NCBI RefSeq assembly: GCF_030546755.1
Contig: NZ_JAUOPE010000018.1
Coordinates: 1-64,000 of the forward strand
Length of the DNA stretch: 64,000 nucleotides
From: Colwellia sp. 1_MG-2023
GTDB taxonomy: Bacteria; Pseudomonadota; Gammaproteobacteria; Enterobacterales; Alteromonadaceae
Direction: 5' to 3'
In this document: piece after piece, positions 30,201-40,745 of the stretch
Numbering within the stretch: the first letter of the stretch is position 1
Layout: every line of letters starts with the position of its first letter
Made by a program: the position numbers and the translations under genes
The notes under the pieces: generated by a model
Told to the model about the DNA's origin: nothing
The model's database searches: none
What the model saw: only the letters and a program-made list of their open reading frames with translations

Positions 30201-31064
30201 TTAATGTTGAACATCATTTAATAGATGTTGTAATTGTTTCTCATAAAAAGCATAAGTTGTTAAACAGTAATCGCACGTCATACTTATGCTACCTTGCTCT
30301 GCAAGAATGTTTTGAATTTCAGTTGCTTGAAATTGCGATATAGCATTCATGCATTTTTCTTCTGAACAACTACATTGATAGGTAACCTCTTGCGGATCAA
30401 ATAATCTGACTTTTTCTTGATTATATAAACGGAATAACAGTGTTTCTGCGTCTAACGTAAATATTTCTTCCGCTTTTAATGTATTGGTAAGTTGACACAA
30501 ATGCTCAAAATCGTTGTGTTGCTTTTCTTTATCGCCACCATCGGGTAATAATTGCACTAAACTACCAGCAACTTGCTGAGTTTCATCATTATGATAAAGC
30601 CAAATCATGGTCGGTATTTGTTCTGACACCTTAAAATAATGCGATAAGCAGTCAGCGATAGTTGATTGTTCAAGAGCAACAACACCTTGGTAAGCTTCAC
30701 CTTTAACAGGATGAATAGTAATAACCATTGTGCCTTTGCCTATTAAGTTTTGCAGACCTTGTGCTGCAGTTGTTTCTTTTAACTTGGCAATACCTCGCAT
30801 TTTTTGATTATGTCCGCCATTAACCGCAAGATAACCTATAGGTCCATCTCCTTGTAATTGAACGGAAATTTCACCTTCTAACTTTAAGGTAGCAGTCAAT
30901 AAACAAGTAGCGGCTACTAATTCACCCAACAATTGTCGAACGCCTAATGGGTAATCATGCGCAGCAATAATTTGTTGATAGGTATCTGAGAGCTGTACGA
31001 GTTCGCCTCGCACATGAAGGTCATCAAATAAATAGCGATGTAAAATATCAGGTTGTGTGTTCAA
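30201..31064 (-). CDS. hslO: Redox-regulated chaperone Hsp33
   Basis: Hsp33 holds unfolded proteins under oxidative stress. Oxidation of a zinc-bound cysteine tetrad switches it on. The 287-aa protein has this switch near the C-terminus: CSC in TYQCSCSEEKC and CDYC in MTCDYCLTTYAF. The N-terminal Hsp33 domain starts around LHRYLFDDLHVRGELVQLSD. It lies 3 bases after hslR and is cotranscribed, as in E. coli. Confidence 0.93.
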   Translation of the reverse strand: MNTQPDILHRYLFDDLHVRGELVQLSDTYQQIIAAHDYPLGVRQLLGELVAATCLLTATLKLEGEISVQLQGDGPIGYLAVNGGHNQKMRGIAKLKETTAAQGLQNLIGKGTMVITIHPVKGEAYQGVVALEQSTIADCLSHYFKVSEQIPTMIWLYHNDETQQVAGSLVQLLPDGGDKEKQHNDFEHLCQLTNTLKAEEIFTLDAETLLFRLYNQEKVRLFDPQEVTYQCSCSEEKCMNAISQFQATEIQNILAEQGSISMTCDYCLTTYAFYEKQLQHLLNDVQH

Positions 31065-31067
31065 ACC

Positions 31068-31475
31068 TTAAATCCTTTCTTTAAATTGTCGAATTTTACG
31101 ACGTTGTTTTTTATCGGGTTTAGTGTCCGAAGCTGGACTGAGTAAAATGCCTTGTTTGCGAGCTAACGCATTTTTCTCACGAGTTTCTATGCTAGCTGGT
31201 GTCTCTAAATAAAGTGTTTGGGCAAAAGTCGCGTCTTTACGCTTATCGGCAAGCGCAATGATTGTTACTTCTTTTTCTTCAAAGCCCTGTCGAACTTTTA
31301 CCAAGTCGCCAATAGCAACAGTCTTACCTGATTTGCTCCGTTGACCATTATAGAAAACTTTACCGCCGTCAATCATTTGTTTAGCAATTGCGCGGGTTTT
31401 ATAAAATCGAGCAGCCCAAAGCCACTTATCAAGTCGTGTAGAGGTATTTTCTGTTAAATTTTTACCTTGTGTCAT
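31068..31475 (-). CDS. hslR: Heat-shock ribosome-associated protein Hsp15
   Basis: Hsp15 binds free 50S subunits that still carry a nascent chain, so that translation can resume. The 135-aa protein has an S4 RNA-binding domain (TRLDKWLWAARFYKTRAIAK, residues 12-31) and a basic C-terminal helix (KPDKKQRRKIRQFKERI). It is the first gene of hslR-hslO, divergent from gspC. Confidence 0.92.
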   Translation of the reverse strand: MTQGKNLTENTSTRLDKWLWAARFYKTRAIAKQMIDGGKVFYNGQRSKSGKTVAIGDLVKVRQGFEEKEVTIIALADKRKDATFAQTLYLETPASIETREKNALARKQGILLSPASDTKPDKKQRRKIRQFKERI

Positions 31476-31656
31476 CGTCTTGTTATATACCGTATGTATA
31501 ATATCGCGAAAGTTACCATAGCTTAGTATTTTACACCATGAAAAATACTACTTTGTAAATATTAGTTAAATTTTGGGTAGATTTCTTGTTGCTTCAGCTT
31601 CGCTCAAGTATCATCGTAAGAATAATAATAGCTAAAATGAATTCATTATCATCAAA

Positions 31657-32601
31657 ATGCAGTTTCCAATGAATATGACAGAGTTTTCCGAGCAACTACA
31701 AAAATTGCCACAACAGAAAATTGCTAACGTAATTTCTGCTTTGTTGCTTTGTTATATTGCCTACATCTTAGCGCAATTTACATGGTTGATCGTAACAGAA
31801 AATAAAATAGCCTCGCCTATCGTTGCCAAATACAATGCATCTGCTAGTGATAGTAGTTATGACATTAATGTGGGAGTGATTAGTCAGCTCAATTTATTTG
31901 GTAAATACTCTGAACAAAAAACGATTGAAGAAGTCAAAGTTCAAGATGCACCAGAAACAAAACTTAGATTAACGCTAACAGGCACGGTTGCAAGTGATGA
32001 TGTTACGATAGCGGCCGCTATTATTGAAAATAACGGTAAACAAGAAACATATGGTATTGGTGATAAAATTACCGGTACACGAGCGGTACTTGATAGTGTT
32101 GCCACTGATAGGGTGTTAATCAAACAATCTGGTCGGCTTGAAACATTAATGCTTGATGGTTTTGAATTTAATCAAAGACAAACAAGTTCAATGAGTAGAG
32201 CAAGTGAAAGACAACCCAGTAGAGAAGTTGCTAAACCATCCCCTTTGCATGGCCCTCAAATACTTGATCAACGTGACAATAAAACGTTAAGTCGCACAGC
32301 AATGCAGCTTAAAAATGACATTAATGATGACCCAGGTAAAATTACCGATTATTTAAAAATTATCCCGAAAAGGGAAAATGGCGATATTATTGGTTATCAA
32401 TTAATGCCGGGTAAAGACCCTGAGTTTTTTCAATCTTCAGGGTTGAAATCAGGTGATGTTGCGGTTCAAATGAATGGTTTAGATCTGACACTGCCGGGTG
32501 AAGCTGCTCAAGCTTTACAGGCTTTGAAAGAAGAACAAGAAATATCATTACTGGTTGACCGTAGTGGTGAAATGACCGAAATACTTTTTAGTATTCAATA
32601 G
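31657..32601 (+). CDS. gspC: Type II secretion inner-membrane protein GspC
   Basis: GspC links the inner-membrane platform to the secretin. The 314-aa protein has one membrane helix near residues 23-45 (NVISALLLCYIAYILAQF), then the homology region, seen around LNLFGKYSEQ and KLRLTLTGTVASDD, which touches GspD. A C-terminal PDZ domain is near 225-310 (FFQSSGLKSGDVAVQMNGLD). It opens a 12-gene operon (gspC to gspN) divergent from hslR. The ribosome site is weak. Confidence 0.93.
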   Translation: MQFPMNMTEFSEQLQKLPQQKIANVISALLLCYIAYILAQFTWLIVTENKIASPIVAKYNASASDSSYDINVGVISQLNLFGKYSEQKTIEEVKVQDAPETKLRLTLTGTVASDDVTIAAAIIENNGKQETYGIGDKITGTRAVLDSVATDRVLIKQSGRLETLMLDGFEFNQRQTSSMSRASERQPSREVAKPSPLHGPQILDQRDNKTLSRTAMQLKNDINDDPGKITDYLKIIPKRENGDIIGYQLMPGKDPEFFQSSGLKSGDVAVQMNGLDLTLPGEAAQALQALKEEQEISLLVDRSGEMTEILFSIQ

Positions 32602-32630
32602 TCATAAATTTAATATATAAGGAATTTTTC

Positions 32631-34730
32631 ATGCGCAAGACTGTATATGCGTCTTGGTTAAAACGAGCAGTAGTCATTTTATCTACCGTATGTGTTTTTA
32701 ATGGCTTATTGCTAACGGCAAGTTCGGCCAGTGCTGCTCAATATTCGCCAAATTTTAAGGGTACAGATCTCAACGAATTTATTAATATTGTTGGTAAAAA
32801 CCTTAAAAAAACTATGATTGTTGACCCAAATGTTCGCGGGAAAGTCAATGTCAGAAGTTACGACTTGCTAACCGAAGAACAATATTATCAATTTTTCCTG
32901 AATGTGTTAGAAGTCTATGGTTTTGCCGCGATAGAAACCGGCAATAACATTATTAAAATTGTTCGTAACAAGAAAGCTAAATCTGCTGCAACACCGTTAG
33001 TTGATGATGACAACCCAGGGGTTGGCGACGAAATGGTTACACGAGTAGTTGAAGTAAAAAATGTCACCGTGCGAGAATTATCACCTTTATTACGTCAAAT
33101 GTCGGATCAAGCAGGCGGCGGTACAGTAGTAAACTACGATCCCGCTAATGTTTTTATCATGACAGGTACCGCGTCGGTGGTAAATCGTTTGGCAAATATT
33201 ATCAAACGTGTTGATAGAGCCGGCGATCAATTTGAACAAATTATTAAGTTACAGTTTGCATCTGCAGGCGAAATGGTACGTATTGTTGAAGCGTTAAATA
33301 AATCAAGCCAAGGTAAAGCCGGTGGTACGCCAAGTTTTCTTATTCCTAAAATTGTTGCTGATGAAAGAACCAATAGCGTTATTGTTAGTGGCGAAAAGCA
33401 AGCCCGTGAACGTATTGCAAAATTAATTCAACGTTTAGACAGCGAACTTGAAAATAACGGCAATACCCGAGTTTATTATCTTAAATACTCAAAAGCTGAA
33501 GAATTAGTGGATGTGTTAAAAGGGGTGAGTGATTCAATAGAAGCAGAATCTAGCAGCTCAAGTACCACTAAACGTAGTAGTCAAAATCGTAATGTTAGTA
33601 TTGATGCCCACAAAGATACCAATACCTTAGTGATCACGGCACAGCCTGATATGTTACGTTCTTTAGAGTCTGTTATTCATCAATTAGATGTTCGTCGCGC
33701 ACAAGTATTAGTTGAAGCGATTATTGTTGAGGTTTTTGAAGGAGACGGTGTTAGTTTAGGGGTGCAATGGGTAAATGAGAATGGTGCCATGACTCAGTTT
33801 ACTAATGGGCCAGCACCAATTAGCTCTGTTGCTGCTGCCGCTGAAGCAGCGAAAAGTACTCCAGGTGATTATGTTCCTGCAGAATACAATAGTGATAATG
33901 TATTAATCAAAGAAGGTTTCTATCAAAATGATACCAAAGGTGACTATTCACTCGCTGCAACATTACTCGGTACGGTAAGTGGTGGCATGTTTGGAGTGAT
34001 GAAAAATGGTTGGGGAGCAATCGTTCAAGCTGTTAGCAGTGACACTAATTCAAATATTTTAGCAACTCCAAGTATAACTACTTTAGACAACGAGGAAGCC
34101 CATTTCTTAGTTGGACAAGAAATTCCGATTATTACTGGCTCAACAACAGGCAGTGCTAACAGTAACCCATTTCAAACAGTAGACCGTCAAGAAGTAGGGA
34201 TTAAATTAACAGTAACGCCACAAGTGAATGAAGGCTCAGGCGTTCAGTTAACCATTGAACAAGAAGTATCTTCATTGAGTGGTGCCACGGGTGTTGATGT
34301 TATTACTAATAAACGAGAAATAAAAACGACTGTGATGGTTGATAGTGGTGAAACGATTATTCTTGGTGGATTAATTGATGAAGATGTACAAGAAAGTGTG
34401 CAAAAGGTACCTCTATTAGGCGATATTCCATTGCTTGGTCATTTATTCAAATCTACTAGCAATACCACGAGAAAGCGTAATTTGATGGTGTTTATTCGCC
34501 CGACAATTATTCGTGATGGTGCTTTAATGAATGAGATTAGCCAAGGCAAATATAACTTTATTCGCGCTGAACAAATTCGTAAACAGGATGATGGCTTAGA
34601 GTTGATGTCAGATGAAAAATTACCGCTGTTACCTACGTGGAATGATGAATTGTCATTACCGCCATCGTTTGATCAATACCTTGATAAAAAACAACAAGAC
34701 AAAAAGTCAGCAGATGGTAATGAGAAGTAA
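32631..34730 (+). CDS. gspD: Type II secretion secretin GspD
   Basis: GspD forms the outer-membrane gate as a multimer. The 699-aa protein has a signal peptide to about residue 36 (TASSASA). The N0 domain begins [20 protein letters not shown]. Three N domains follow, with a serine-rich linker in N3 ([13 protein letters not shown]). The secretin core has the signature [18 protein letters not shown] near the end. No pilotin (GspS) gene is in the operon, so targeting must use a gene elsewhere or another route. Confidence 0.95.
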   Translation: MRKTVYASWLKRAVVILSTVCVFNGLLLTASSASAAQYSPNFKGTDLNEFINIVGKNLKKTMIVDPNVRGKVNVRSYDLLTEEQYYQFFLNVLEVYGFAAIETGNNIIKIVRNKKAKSAATPLVDDDNPGVGDEMVTRVVEVKNVTVRELSPLLRQMSDQAGGGTVVNYDPANVFIMTGTASVVNRLANIIKRVDRAGDQFEQIIKLQFASAGEMVRIVEALNKSSQGKAGGTPSFLIPKIVADERTNSVIVSGEKQARERIAKLIQRLDSELENNGNTRVYYLKYSKAEELVDVLKGVSDSIEAESSSSSTTKRSSQNRNVSIDAHKDTNTLVITAQPDMLRSLESVIHQLDVRRAQVLVEAIIVEVFEGDGVSLGVQWVNENGAMTQFTNGPAPISSVAAAAEAAKSTPGDYVPAEYNSDNVLIKEGFYQNDTKGDYSLAATLLGTVSGGMFGVMKNGWGAIVQAVSSDTNSNILATPSITTLDNEEAHFLVGQEIPIITGSTTGSANSNPFQTVDRQEVGIKLTVTPQVNEGSGVQLTIEQEVSSLSGATGVDVITNKREIKTTVMVDSGETIILGGLIDEDVQESVQKVPLLGDIPLLGHLFKSTSNTTRKRNLMVFIRPTIIRDGALMNEISQGKYNFIRAEQIRKQDDGLELMSDEKLPLLPTWNDELSLPPSFDQYLDKKQQDKKSADGNEK

Positions 34731-34735
34731 CACGG

Positions 34736-36268
34736 ATGAGTGAAGAAATGTTAAACACCGCTGATGAAACGGAATTAGCTGTTGCTGAAGAAGTCGTGCC
34801 ACAATCAATTCGATTACCATTCGGTTTTGCAAAACGACACAGTGTGTTGTTTCAAAAAGTTGATGATGAATTAAGGTTACATTGCTTAGAAAATGTTGAC
34901 GTTAATGTCTTAATTGAAGCGCGGCGCGTGATTAAACAGCCATTTACATTAGTAACAGAAACCGCTGAAAAATTTGAATTATTATTAGCAAATGCTTACC
35001 AACGTGATTCTTCAGAAGCGAAGCAAATGATGGAAGATATTGGCAATGAAGTCGATTTATACTCATTGGCTGATGAAATGGTTGAAACGGAAGACTTACT
35101 TGAAAACGAAGATGATGCGCCGATCATCAAAATGATCAATGCTATGCTCAGCGAAGCGATCAAAGAAAATGCCTCAGATATTCATATTGAAACTTTTGAA
35201 GAATCGTTACAAATTCGTTTTCGTGTCGATGGTGTTTTACGAGAAGTGTTAAAACCTAACCGTAAACTCGCTTCTTTGTTAGTCTCTCGTATCAAAGTTA
35301 TGGCTAAATTAGACATAGCTGAAAAACGTATTCCACAAGATGGTCGTATTTCATTACGTATTGCCGGTCGTGCAGTTGATGTACGTGTTTCAACTATGCC
35401 TACCGGTCATGGTGAGCGAGTTGTTTTACGTTTGTTAGATAAAAACTCTGCCCGTTTAGATCTACAAGATTTAGGCATGACAGATGCCAATCGAGTGAAA
35501 TTTTCAAGACTGATTGATAAGCCTCATGGCATTATTCTAGTGACTGGACCTACCGGCTCAGGTAAATCAACGACCTTATACGCAGGCTTAAGCCAAATTG
35601 ATCATAAACAGCGTAATGTTTTAACGGTTGAAGATCCGATTGAATACGCCATTGAAGGCATTGGTCAAACTCAAGTGAATACTAAAGTGGATATGACTTT
35701 TGCTCGAGGATTACGTGCTATTTTACGTCAAGATCCCGATGTTGTAATGGTCGGTGAAATTCGCGATTTAGAAACCGCGCAAATTGCTGTACAAGCAAGT
35801 TTAACCGGGCATTTGGTATTATCAACATTACATACTAATACTGCTGCCGGTGCAATAACTCGTATGGAAGATATGGGGGTTGAGCCCTTTTTATTATCTT
35901 CAAGCTTATTAGGGGTTTTAGCGCAACGCTTAGTAAGAACCCTGTGCCCTCATTGTAAAGAAAGTCACTTACCAGATGAAGAAGAGTCACATTTATTAGG
36001 TTTACCTACTGGTGATAAAACGCCTATTTATCGTGCGGTAGGTTGTGATGAATGTAATCATAAAGGCTATAAAGGTCGTACGGGTATTCATGAATTATTA
36101 TTTGTCGATGATAAGGTTCGCGAATTGATCCATAACGGCAAAGGCGAACAAGAAATAGAAAAACTCATACGTAAATCTACACCTAGCATTCGTCGAGATG
36201 GTTTTGATGAAGTTCTGGCCGGCAATACGACACTTGAAGAAGTGCTGCGCGTCACCCGAGAAGATTAG
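34736..36268 (+). CDS. gspE: Type II secretion ATPase GspE
   Basis: Cytosolic hexameric ATPase that drives pseudopilus growth. The 510-aa protein has the Walker [11 protein letters not shown] near residue 270, the Asp box around [13 protein letters not shown], and a Walker B-type [12 protein letters not shown] near 333. A tetra-cysteine zinc site is made of CPHC (404-407) and CDEC (about 440), as in typical GspE. It is 5 bases after gspD. Confidence 0.96.
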   Translation: MSEEMLNTADETELAVAEEVVPQSIRLPFGFAKRHSVLFQKVDDELRLHCLENVDVNVLIEARRVIKQPFTLVTETAEKFELLLANAYQRDSSEAKQMMEDIGNEVDLYSLADEMVETEDLLENEDDAPIIKMINAMLSEAIKENASDIHIETFEESLQIRFRVDGVLREVLKPNRKLASLLVSRIKVMAKLDIAEKRIPQDGRISLRIAGRAVDVRVSTMPTGHGERVVLRLLDKNSARLDLQDLGMTDANRVKFSRLIDKPHGIILVTGPTGSGKSTTLYAGLSQIDHKQRNVLTVEDPIEYAIEGIGQTQVNTKVDMTFARGLRAILRQDPDVVMVGEIRDLETAQIAVQASLTGHLVLSTLHTNTAAGAITRMEDMGVEPFLLSSSLLGVLAQRLVRTLCPHCKESHLPDEEESHLLGLPTGDKTPIYRAVGCDECNHKGYKGRTGIHELLFVDDKVRELIHNGKGEQEIEKLIRKSTPSIRRDGFDEVLAGNTTLEEVLRVTRED

Positions 36269-36275
36269 TAAATAA

Positions 36276-37499
36276 ATGGCAGCGTTTGATTACCAAGCGG
36301 TTGATAACCGTGGAAAAATAAAAAAAGGCGTGATTGAAGGCGACACGCCCAGACATGTGCGAGCATTGCTGCGTGACCAAGGCTTAATGCCAACAGAAGT
36401 CACGGCAAGTTTAGTTAAGAGTAAACAAAAGCAGCAATCTTCCTCATTTGGCAATCGTCAAAAAATATCAGCGACTGAATTGGCTTTATTTACGCGGCAA
36501 TTAGCGACATTAGTGGAATCAGGATTGCCTCTTGAAGAATCATTATTAGCGGTTGCTGAGCAATGTGATAAAAACGCATTGAAAAGTATGGTGATGGCGG
36601 TTCGCACTAAAGTAACTGAGGGGTACGGCTTAGCTGAAAGCATGGCTGAGTTTCCACATGTTTTTAGTCATTTATTTCGAGCGATGGTGGCAGCCGGTGA
36701 AAAGTCAGGGCATTTAGATAAGGTGTTAGACCGTCTTGCTGATTACACTGAGCAGCGTCAAAAACTTCGCTCTCAAATGATACAAGCCATGGTTTATCCC
36801 GCAATCATGACTGTTGTTGCCATTGGCGTTATCGTTGTCTTACTCACATCAGTCGTGCCACAAATTATAGGTCAGTTTGAACATTTAGGCGCAAGCTTAC
36901 CAGGCACTACACAATTTTTAATCGCCAGTAGTGAGTTTTTACAACACTATGGTTTGGCGATATTTTTGCTGTTTGTTATCGCGGTTATGGTGTTTTTACA
37001 ATTAATGAAGCGTCCGCCATTTCGCTATAAAGTACATGAGAAGTTATTGGTTTTACCTGGCCTTGGTAAAGTAATTCGCGGGGTAAATACTGCTCGATTT
37101 GCCAGAACGCTTAGTATTTTAACCGCCAGTGCGGTACCGCTTTTAGAAAGTATGAGTATTGCCGGTGAAGTATTAGAAAACTTGTATATTAAAGACAAAG
37201 TTAAGAAAGCGGCTGATAAAGTGCGAGAAGGTTCAAGTTTGCGATTATCACTTGAACAAACCAAATTATTTCCACCTATGATGCTACATATGATCGCAAG
37301 TGGTGAAAAAAGTGGTCAACTAGAACATATGCTTGGTCGAGCGGCTGATAACCAAGATAGAGAGTTTGAAGCCTTAATGAATATTTCATTAAAGGCATTA
37401 GAGCCGGCAATTATGGTGACTATGGCCGGTATAGTGTTGTTTATCGTGATGGCGATTTTACAACCGATTCTTCAATTAAATACATTGATAGGAAGTTAA
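36276..37499 (+). CDS. gspF: Type II secretion platform protein GspF
   Basis: Polytopic inner-membrane protein that couples GspE to pilin assembly. The 407-aa protein has two repeated T2SSF domains (ELALFTRQLATLVESGLPLE and ARFARTLSILTASAVPLLES) and three hydrophobic segments near 170, 225 and 380. The length is typical. Confidence 0.95.
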   Translation: MAAFDYQAVDNRGKIKKGVIEGDTPRHVRALLRDQGLMPTEVTASLVKSKQKQQSSSFGNRQKISATELALFTRQLATLVESGLPLEESLLAVAEQCDKNALKSMVMAVRTKVTEGYGLAESMAEFPHVFSHLFRAMVAAGEKSGHLDKVLDRLADYTEQRQKLRSQMIQAMVYPAIMTVVAIGVIVVLLTSVVPQIIGQFEHLGASLPGTTQFLIASSEFLQHYGLAIFLLFVIAVMVFLQLMKRPPFRYKVHEKLLVLPGLGKVIRGVNTARFARTLSILTASAVPLLESMSIAGEVLENLYIKDKVKKAADKVREGSSLRLSLEQTKLFPPMMLHMIASGEKSGQLEHMLGRAADNQDREFEALMNISLKALEPAIMVTMAGIVLFIVMAILQPILQLNTLIGS

Positions 37500-37500
37500 C

Positions 37501-37953
37501 ATGAAAAAGAAAATGCAGTCTAAACGTTTGATTAAACAATCAGGTTTTTCTTTATTAGAAGTTATGGTGGTGTTGGTTATTATCGGTATCATTGCCAGTA
37601 TGATCGTGCCTAATTTAATGGGTAGTCAAGACACCGCTCGTGAGCAAAAAGCGGTTATTGATATTGGTTCATTAGAAACGGCATTAGGCATGTATCGCTC
37701 ACAAAACTATAATTACCCAACTACAGAGCAAGGACTTGAAGCCTTAGTAGAGCAAACAGAAATCGAGCCAATTCCTCGTCGCTTTCCTGAAGGCGGGTAT
37801 ATTAAACGATTACCTCAAGACCCATGGGGAAATGATTATCAGTTATTAAACCCAGGTGAGCATGGAAAAATGGATATATTTTCCATGGGACCAGATGGGG
37901 AAGCAGGTACCGATGATGATATTGGTAATTGGAATTTAGCGGATTATCAATAA
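37501..37953 (+). CDS. gspG: Major pseudopilin GspG
   Basis: Main subunit of the pseudopilus. The prepilin leader ends at G15, cleaved before FSLLEVMVVLVIIGIIASM, with the needed glutamate at mature position 5. The C-terminal part has the calcium-binding-type loop DGEAGTDDDIGNWN seen in GspG proteins. It has 150 aa. The processing enzyme (PilD/GspO) is not in this operon, so the type IV pilus peptidase is probably shared. Confidence 0.96.
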   Translation: MKKKMQSKRLIKQSGFSLLEVMVVLVIIGIIASMIVPNLMGSQDTAREQKAVIDIGSLETALGMYRSQNYNYPTTEQGLEALVEQTEIEPIPRRFPEGGYIKRLPQDPWGNDYQLLNPGEHGKMDIFSMGPDGEAGTDDDIGNWNLADYQ

Positions 37954-37997
37954 GAGTTTGTCGCGTGATAAAACCACTACCTCTATCTATTTAAGTT

Positions 37998-38648
37998 ATG
38001 TTGCAAAAAGGTAGTAAAAATATACACCAACAAGGCTTTACGTTAATTGAAGTCTTATTGGTGATCGTGGTGATCGGTTTAATGGTCGCTGCCATTCAAA
38101 TAAATTTCGCTACAAATAAACCTGAGTCACAATTAGAACAGGAAGCGCACCGTTTTGCTGGTGTATTTAATTTAGCGGCAGAATATGGCTTATTAAATAA
38201 CCTTGAATTAGGTTTGTTTATTGACAAAAACACGTATCAGTTTGTTGGTTATGATGGATTACGTTGGACCGCTTTACCCAATAACGAGATATTAGTACCT
38301 CACGAATTACCTGAAAATATTATCATAAAATTAATATTTGATGATTTGCCCTTAGAGCAACCCCCCTTAGTGTCAGCAGAATTGTTTACACCAGATGATG
38401 AGCATTTAGCTGAAATGAAAGAAGGGTTAAGCGATGATCAAAAGCCCATTATTCCGCAAGTATATATTTTATCTGGTGGCGATATCTCACCGTTTCGCGT
38501 TGAGTTTTCTTTTCATCCTCAATGGTTTGAAGCGCCTGATATGTCGTTCTCGGTAGTTGGTTTATATAGTACACCTGTAGATATTGTTGGCCCTTTCGTC
38601 AATGGCGCGACATTTTCTGCTGAAGATCATTATGGGAATAACGAGTAA
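37998..38648 (+). CDS. gspH: Minor pseudopilin GspH
   Basis: The 216-aa prepilin has its leader ending at G13 before FTLIEVLLVIVVIGLMVA. GspH joins the GspI-J-K tip. It lies 44 bases after gspG, the widest gap within gspC-H apart from that before gspD. The start at 37998 has a weak ribosome site. Confidence 0.9.
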   Translation: MLQKGSKNIHQQGFTLIEVLLVIVVIGLMVAAIQINFATNKPESQLEQEAHRFAGVFNLAAEYGLLNNLELGLFIDKNTYQFVGYDGLRWTALPNNEILVPHELPENIIIKLIFDDLPLEQPPLVSAELFTPDDEHLAEMKEGLSDDQKPIIPQVYILSGGDISPFRVEFSFHPQWFEAPDMSFSVVGLYSTPVDIVGPFVNGATFSAEDHYGNNE

Positions 38649-39025
38649 TGATGTGTAAACGTGTCTTGCAAGGCTTCACTTTAATTGAGGTATTATTGGC
38701 TTTATCGGTATTTTCTCTTGCCGGATTAGCACTACTCGATACGGCCGACACCCATTTTAATAGTTTAAATAATTTAGAAAATAAAATGATTGCCGATTGG
38801 GTGGCGTCTAATCAACTTGTGGAAGCAAGTCTTGATGAAACCTGGCCACCTAAAGATAATAAAACGGGCAAAGTAGACATGGCAGGCCGGGAATGGTTTT
38901 GGACCCAAAAGGTGATTAAAACCCAAGACAATAACATGCGCTCAATTGTCATTGAAGTTAGACAAAGTGAAAAGTCAGAGTTAGCACTTACTTCTTTGAT
39001 GACTTATGTATCAAAGGGTACATAG
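38648..39025 (+). CDS. gspI: Minor pseudopilin GspI
   Basis: The 125-aa prepilin has its leader ending at G9 before FTLIEVLLALSVFSLAGLAL. GspI starts the tip complex with GspJ and GspK. The start overlaps the gspH stop (TAATG). Confidence 0.92.
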   Translation: MMCKRVLQGFTLIEVLLALSVFSLAGLALLDTADTHFNSLNNLENKMIADWVASNQLVEASLDETWPPKDNKTGKVDMAGREWFWTQKVIKTQDNNMRSIVIEVRQSEKSELALTSLMTYVSKGT

Positions 39026-39027
39026 TG

Positions 39028-39762
39028 ATGAGTATTTATACCAAGCGTCAAAAAATCCGTGGTTTTACATTAATCGAAGTATTATTGGCGATTGCTATTT
39101 TTGCGATGATCAGTTTGGCAAGTTTTAGTGTCTTTGATGGTGTTATTCAAAGTGAACGTTTCTCTAATGAGAAAATGCAAAGGTTAAACGATATTCAACG
39201 AGCATGGTTGGTGATCGAACGAGATTTTCTCCAAATTGCGGCCCGTTCTATGCGCGTAGAAGGCGAAACGCCGTTGGAAAATTTTATTCATACTGAACAT
39301 AGCAGTTTTTCAACCAGTGATGAAAGTATCGCCTTTGTTCGACATGGTTGGACCAACCCAGGTTTATTGATCCCCCGCAGCGACTTACAATCTGTCGCCT
39401 ATCGTATTAACGACAATGTCCTGGAACGATTACACTTTAATTTTGTAGATGCGGTCACTGGAGAAGAGCCAAGAGCTCGAAAATTAATTGAGCAAGTAAC
39501 CGCGTTTGATATTGAATATTTTTATAAAAGTAAATGGCAAAACACCTTAATTAAAGCGCAATTTCCCAAAGCAATAAAATTGATTGTCGAAACAGAAGAT
39601 ATAGGTATTATCGAGCGAAAATTTTTGATCGCGGATGGATTAAATGAAGTTCGCATCATGGATCAACGAAGGCCTGACGCTAACGGCGATAGTCAAAATA
39701 ACTCAACGAACGCGCAACGAGGTAATACGCCTTCGCGATCATCTCAAGGTGATCAGCGATGA
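39028..39762 (+). CDS. gspJ: Minor pseudopilin GspJ
   Basis: The 244-aa prepilin has its leader ending at G12 before FTLIEVLLAIAIFAMISLAS. I use the ATG at 39028 rather than the GTG at 39025, because AAAGGG lies 8 bases before it. The C-terminus is a disordered N-, Q- and S-rich tail. It overlaps gspK by 4 bases. Confidence 0.93.
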   Translation: MSIYTKRQKIRGFTLIEVLLAIAIFAMISLASFSVFDGVIQSERFSNEKMQRLNDIQRAWLVIERDFLQIAARSMRVEGETPLENFIHTEHSSFSTSDESIAFVRHGWTNPGLLIPRSDLQSVAYRINDNVLERLHFNFVDAVTGEEPRARKLIEQVTAFDIEYFYKSKWQNTLIKAQFPKAIKLIVETEDIGIIERKFLIADGLNEVRIMDQRRPDANGDSQNNSTNAQRGNTPSRSSQGDQR

Positions 39763-40745
39763 GACGTATTCAGGGGAAAGGTGTCGCATTAATTACTGTA
39801 ATGTTGGTGGTAGCATTAGCGGCCATTATAGCCACGCAAATGTTAGCGCGTTTACAATTACAAGTGCAGCGCACAACGAATATAAACTTTAATCAACAAG
39901 CCTACTGGTATGCCATGGGTGCAGAAGCTTTTGCTAAACGCGTACTATTTACTGCCTTTAATGAAGAAAAAGATGTCACCCATTTAGGGCAAATGTGGGC
40001 ACAAGGAAAAACTACTTATCCGGTTGATTACGGTGAAATTTCTGGTGAAATAACTGATTTACAAGCGTGTTTTAATTTAAATGCGTTGCGATCGCAACCA
40101 TCTGAAAGGGGCCAAAATAAAAAAGCGCCGGCGAGGCTTGCCTTTGAAGAGTTATTGATTGCCTTAAATATTGATGAGGTGGATGAATTTTCTGCTGAGT
40201 ATATGGCGGATGCTTTGACAGACTGGCTAGATAGCGATTCCTCTATTGTCAGTGCAGGTGGTGCCGAAGATAATGATTATGCGGCAAAAGCATTTCCCTA
40301 TTTTCCGGCAAATAATTATTTGGCTAGCGTGAATGAATTACGCGTTATCGAGCATTTTTCGCTTCCGGTGATTCAGGCGTTGAAAGACTATGTTTGTGTT
40401 ATTCCTAACAATAATTTATATCAAGTGAATATCAATACCTTGTCTCAGGAATCACCCGAGATATTACAGGCGATATTGTCTATGAGTCGTGAAGATGCTG
40501 AACAAGCGCTTTCTGCAAGAGAAGAAGATGGTTTTAAAGATCTAAATGCGTTTTTTGAATTACCTGAAATTAAAACGCTAAAATTGACCGAAGAACAAAA
40601 ACAGCGGTTTGTTGTTGATAGCGAATACTTTAAACTAAAGGCAACAGCAAACTTTAATAATAGCTACTTTCAATTAAATTCTACTTTATATGTAGCTGAT
40701 AATAATAAAATTAGCGTAATTAGCCGCACTATAGGACGTGACTAA
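39759..40745 (+). CDS. gspK: Minor pseudopilin GspK
   Basis: The largest pseudopilin, which caps the tip. The 328-aa protein has its leader ending at G8 before VALITVMLVVALAAIIATQM. Mature position 5 is threonine rather than glutamate, as is usual for GspK. The large alpha-helical domain typical of GspK fills the middle. Confidence 0.94.
   Translation: MRRIQGKGVALITVMLVVALAAIIATQMLARLQLQVQRTTNINFNQQAYWYAMGAEAFAKRVLFTAFNEEKDVTHLGQMWAQGKTTYPVDYGEISGEITDLQACFNLNALRSQPSERGQNKKAPARLAFEELLIALNIDEVDEFSAEYMADALTDWLDSDSSIVSAGGAEDNDYAAKAFPYFPANNYLASVNELRVIEHFSLPVIQALKDYVCVIPNNNLYQVNINTLSQESPEILQAILSMSREDAEQALSAREEDGFKDLNAFFELPEIKTLKLTEEQKQRFVVDSEYFKLKATANFNNSYFQLNSTLYVADNNKISVISRTIGRD

Noticed and set aside
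39644-39892. Small plus-strand frame across gspJ and gspK
   Set aside because: It is an alternative frame of two well-supported overlapping genes and has no family match.
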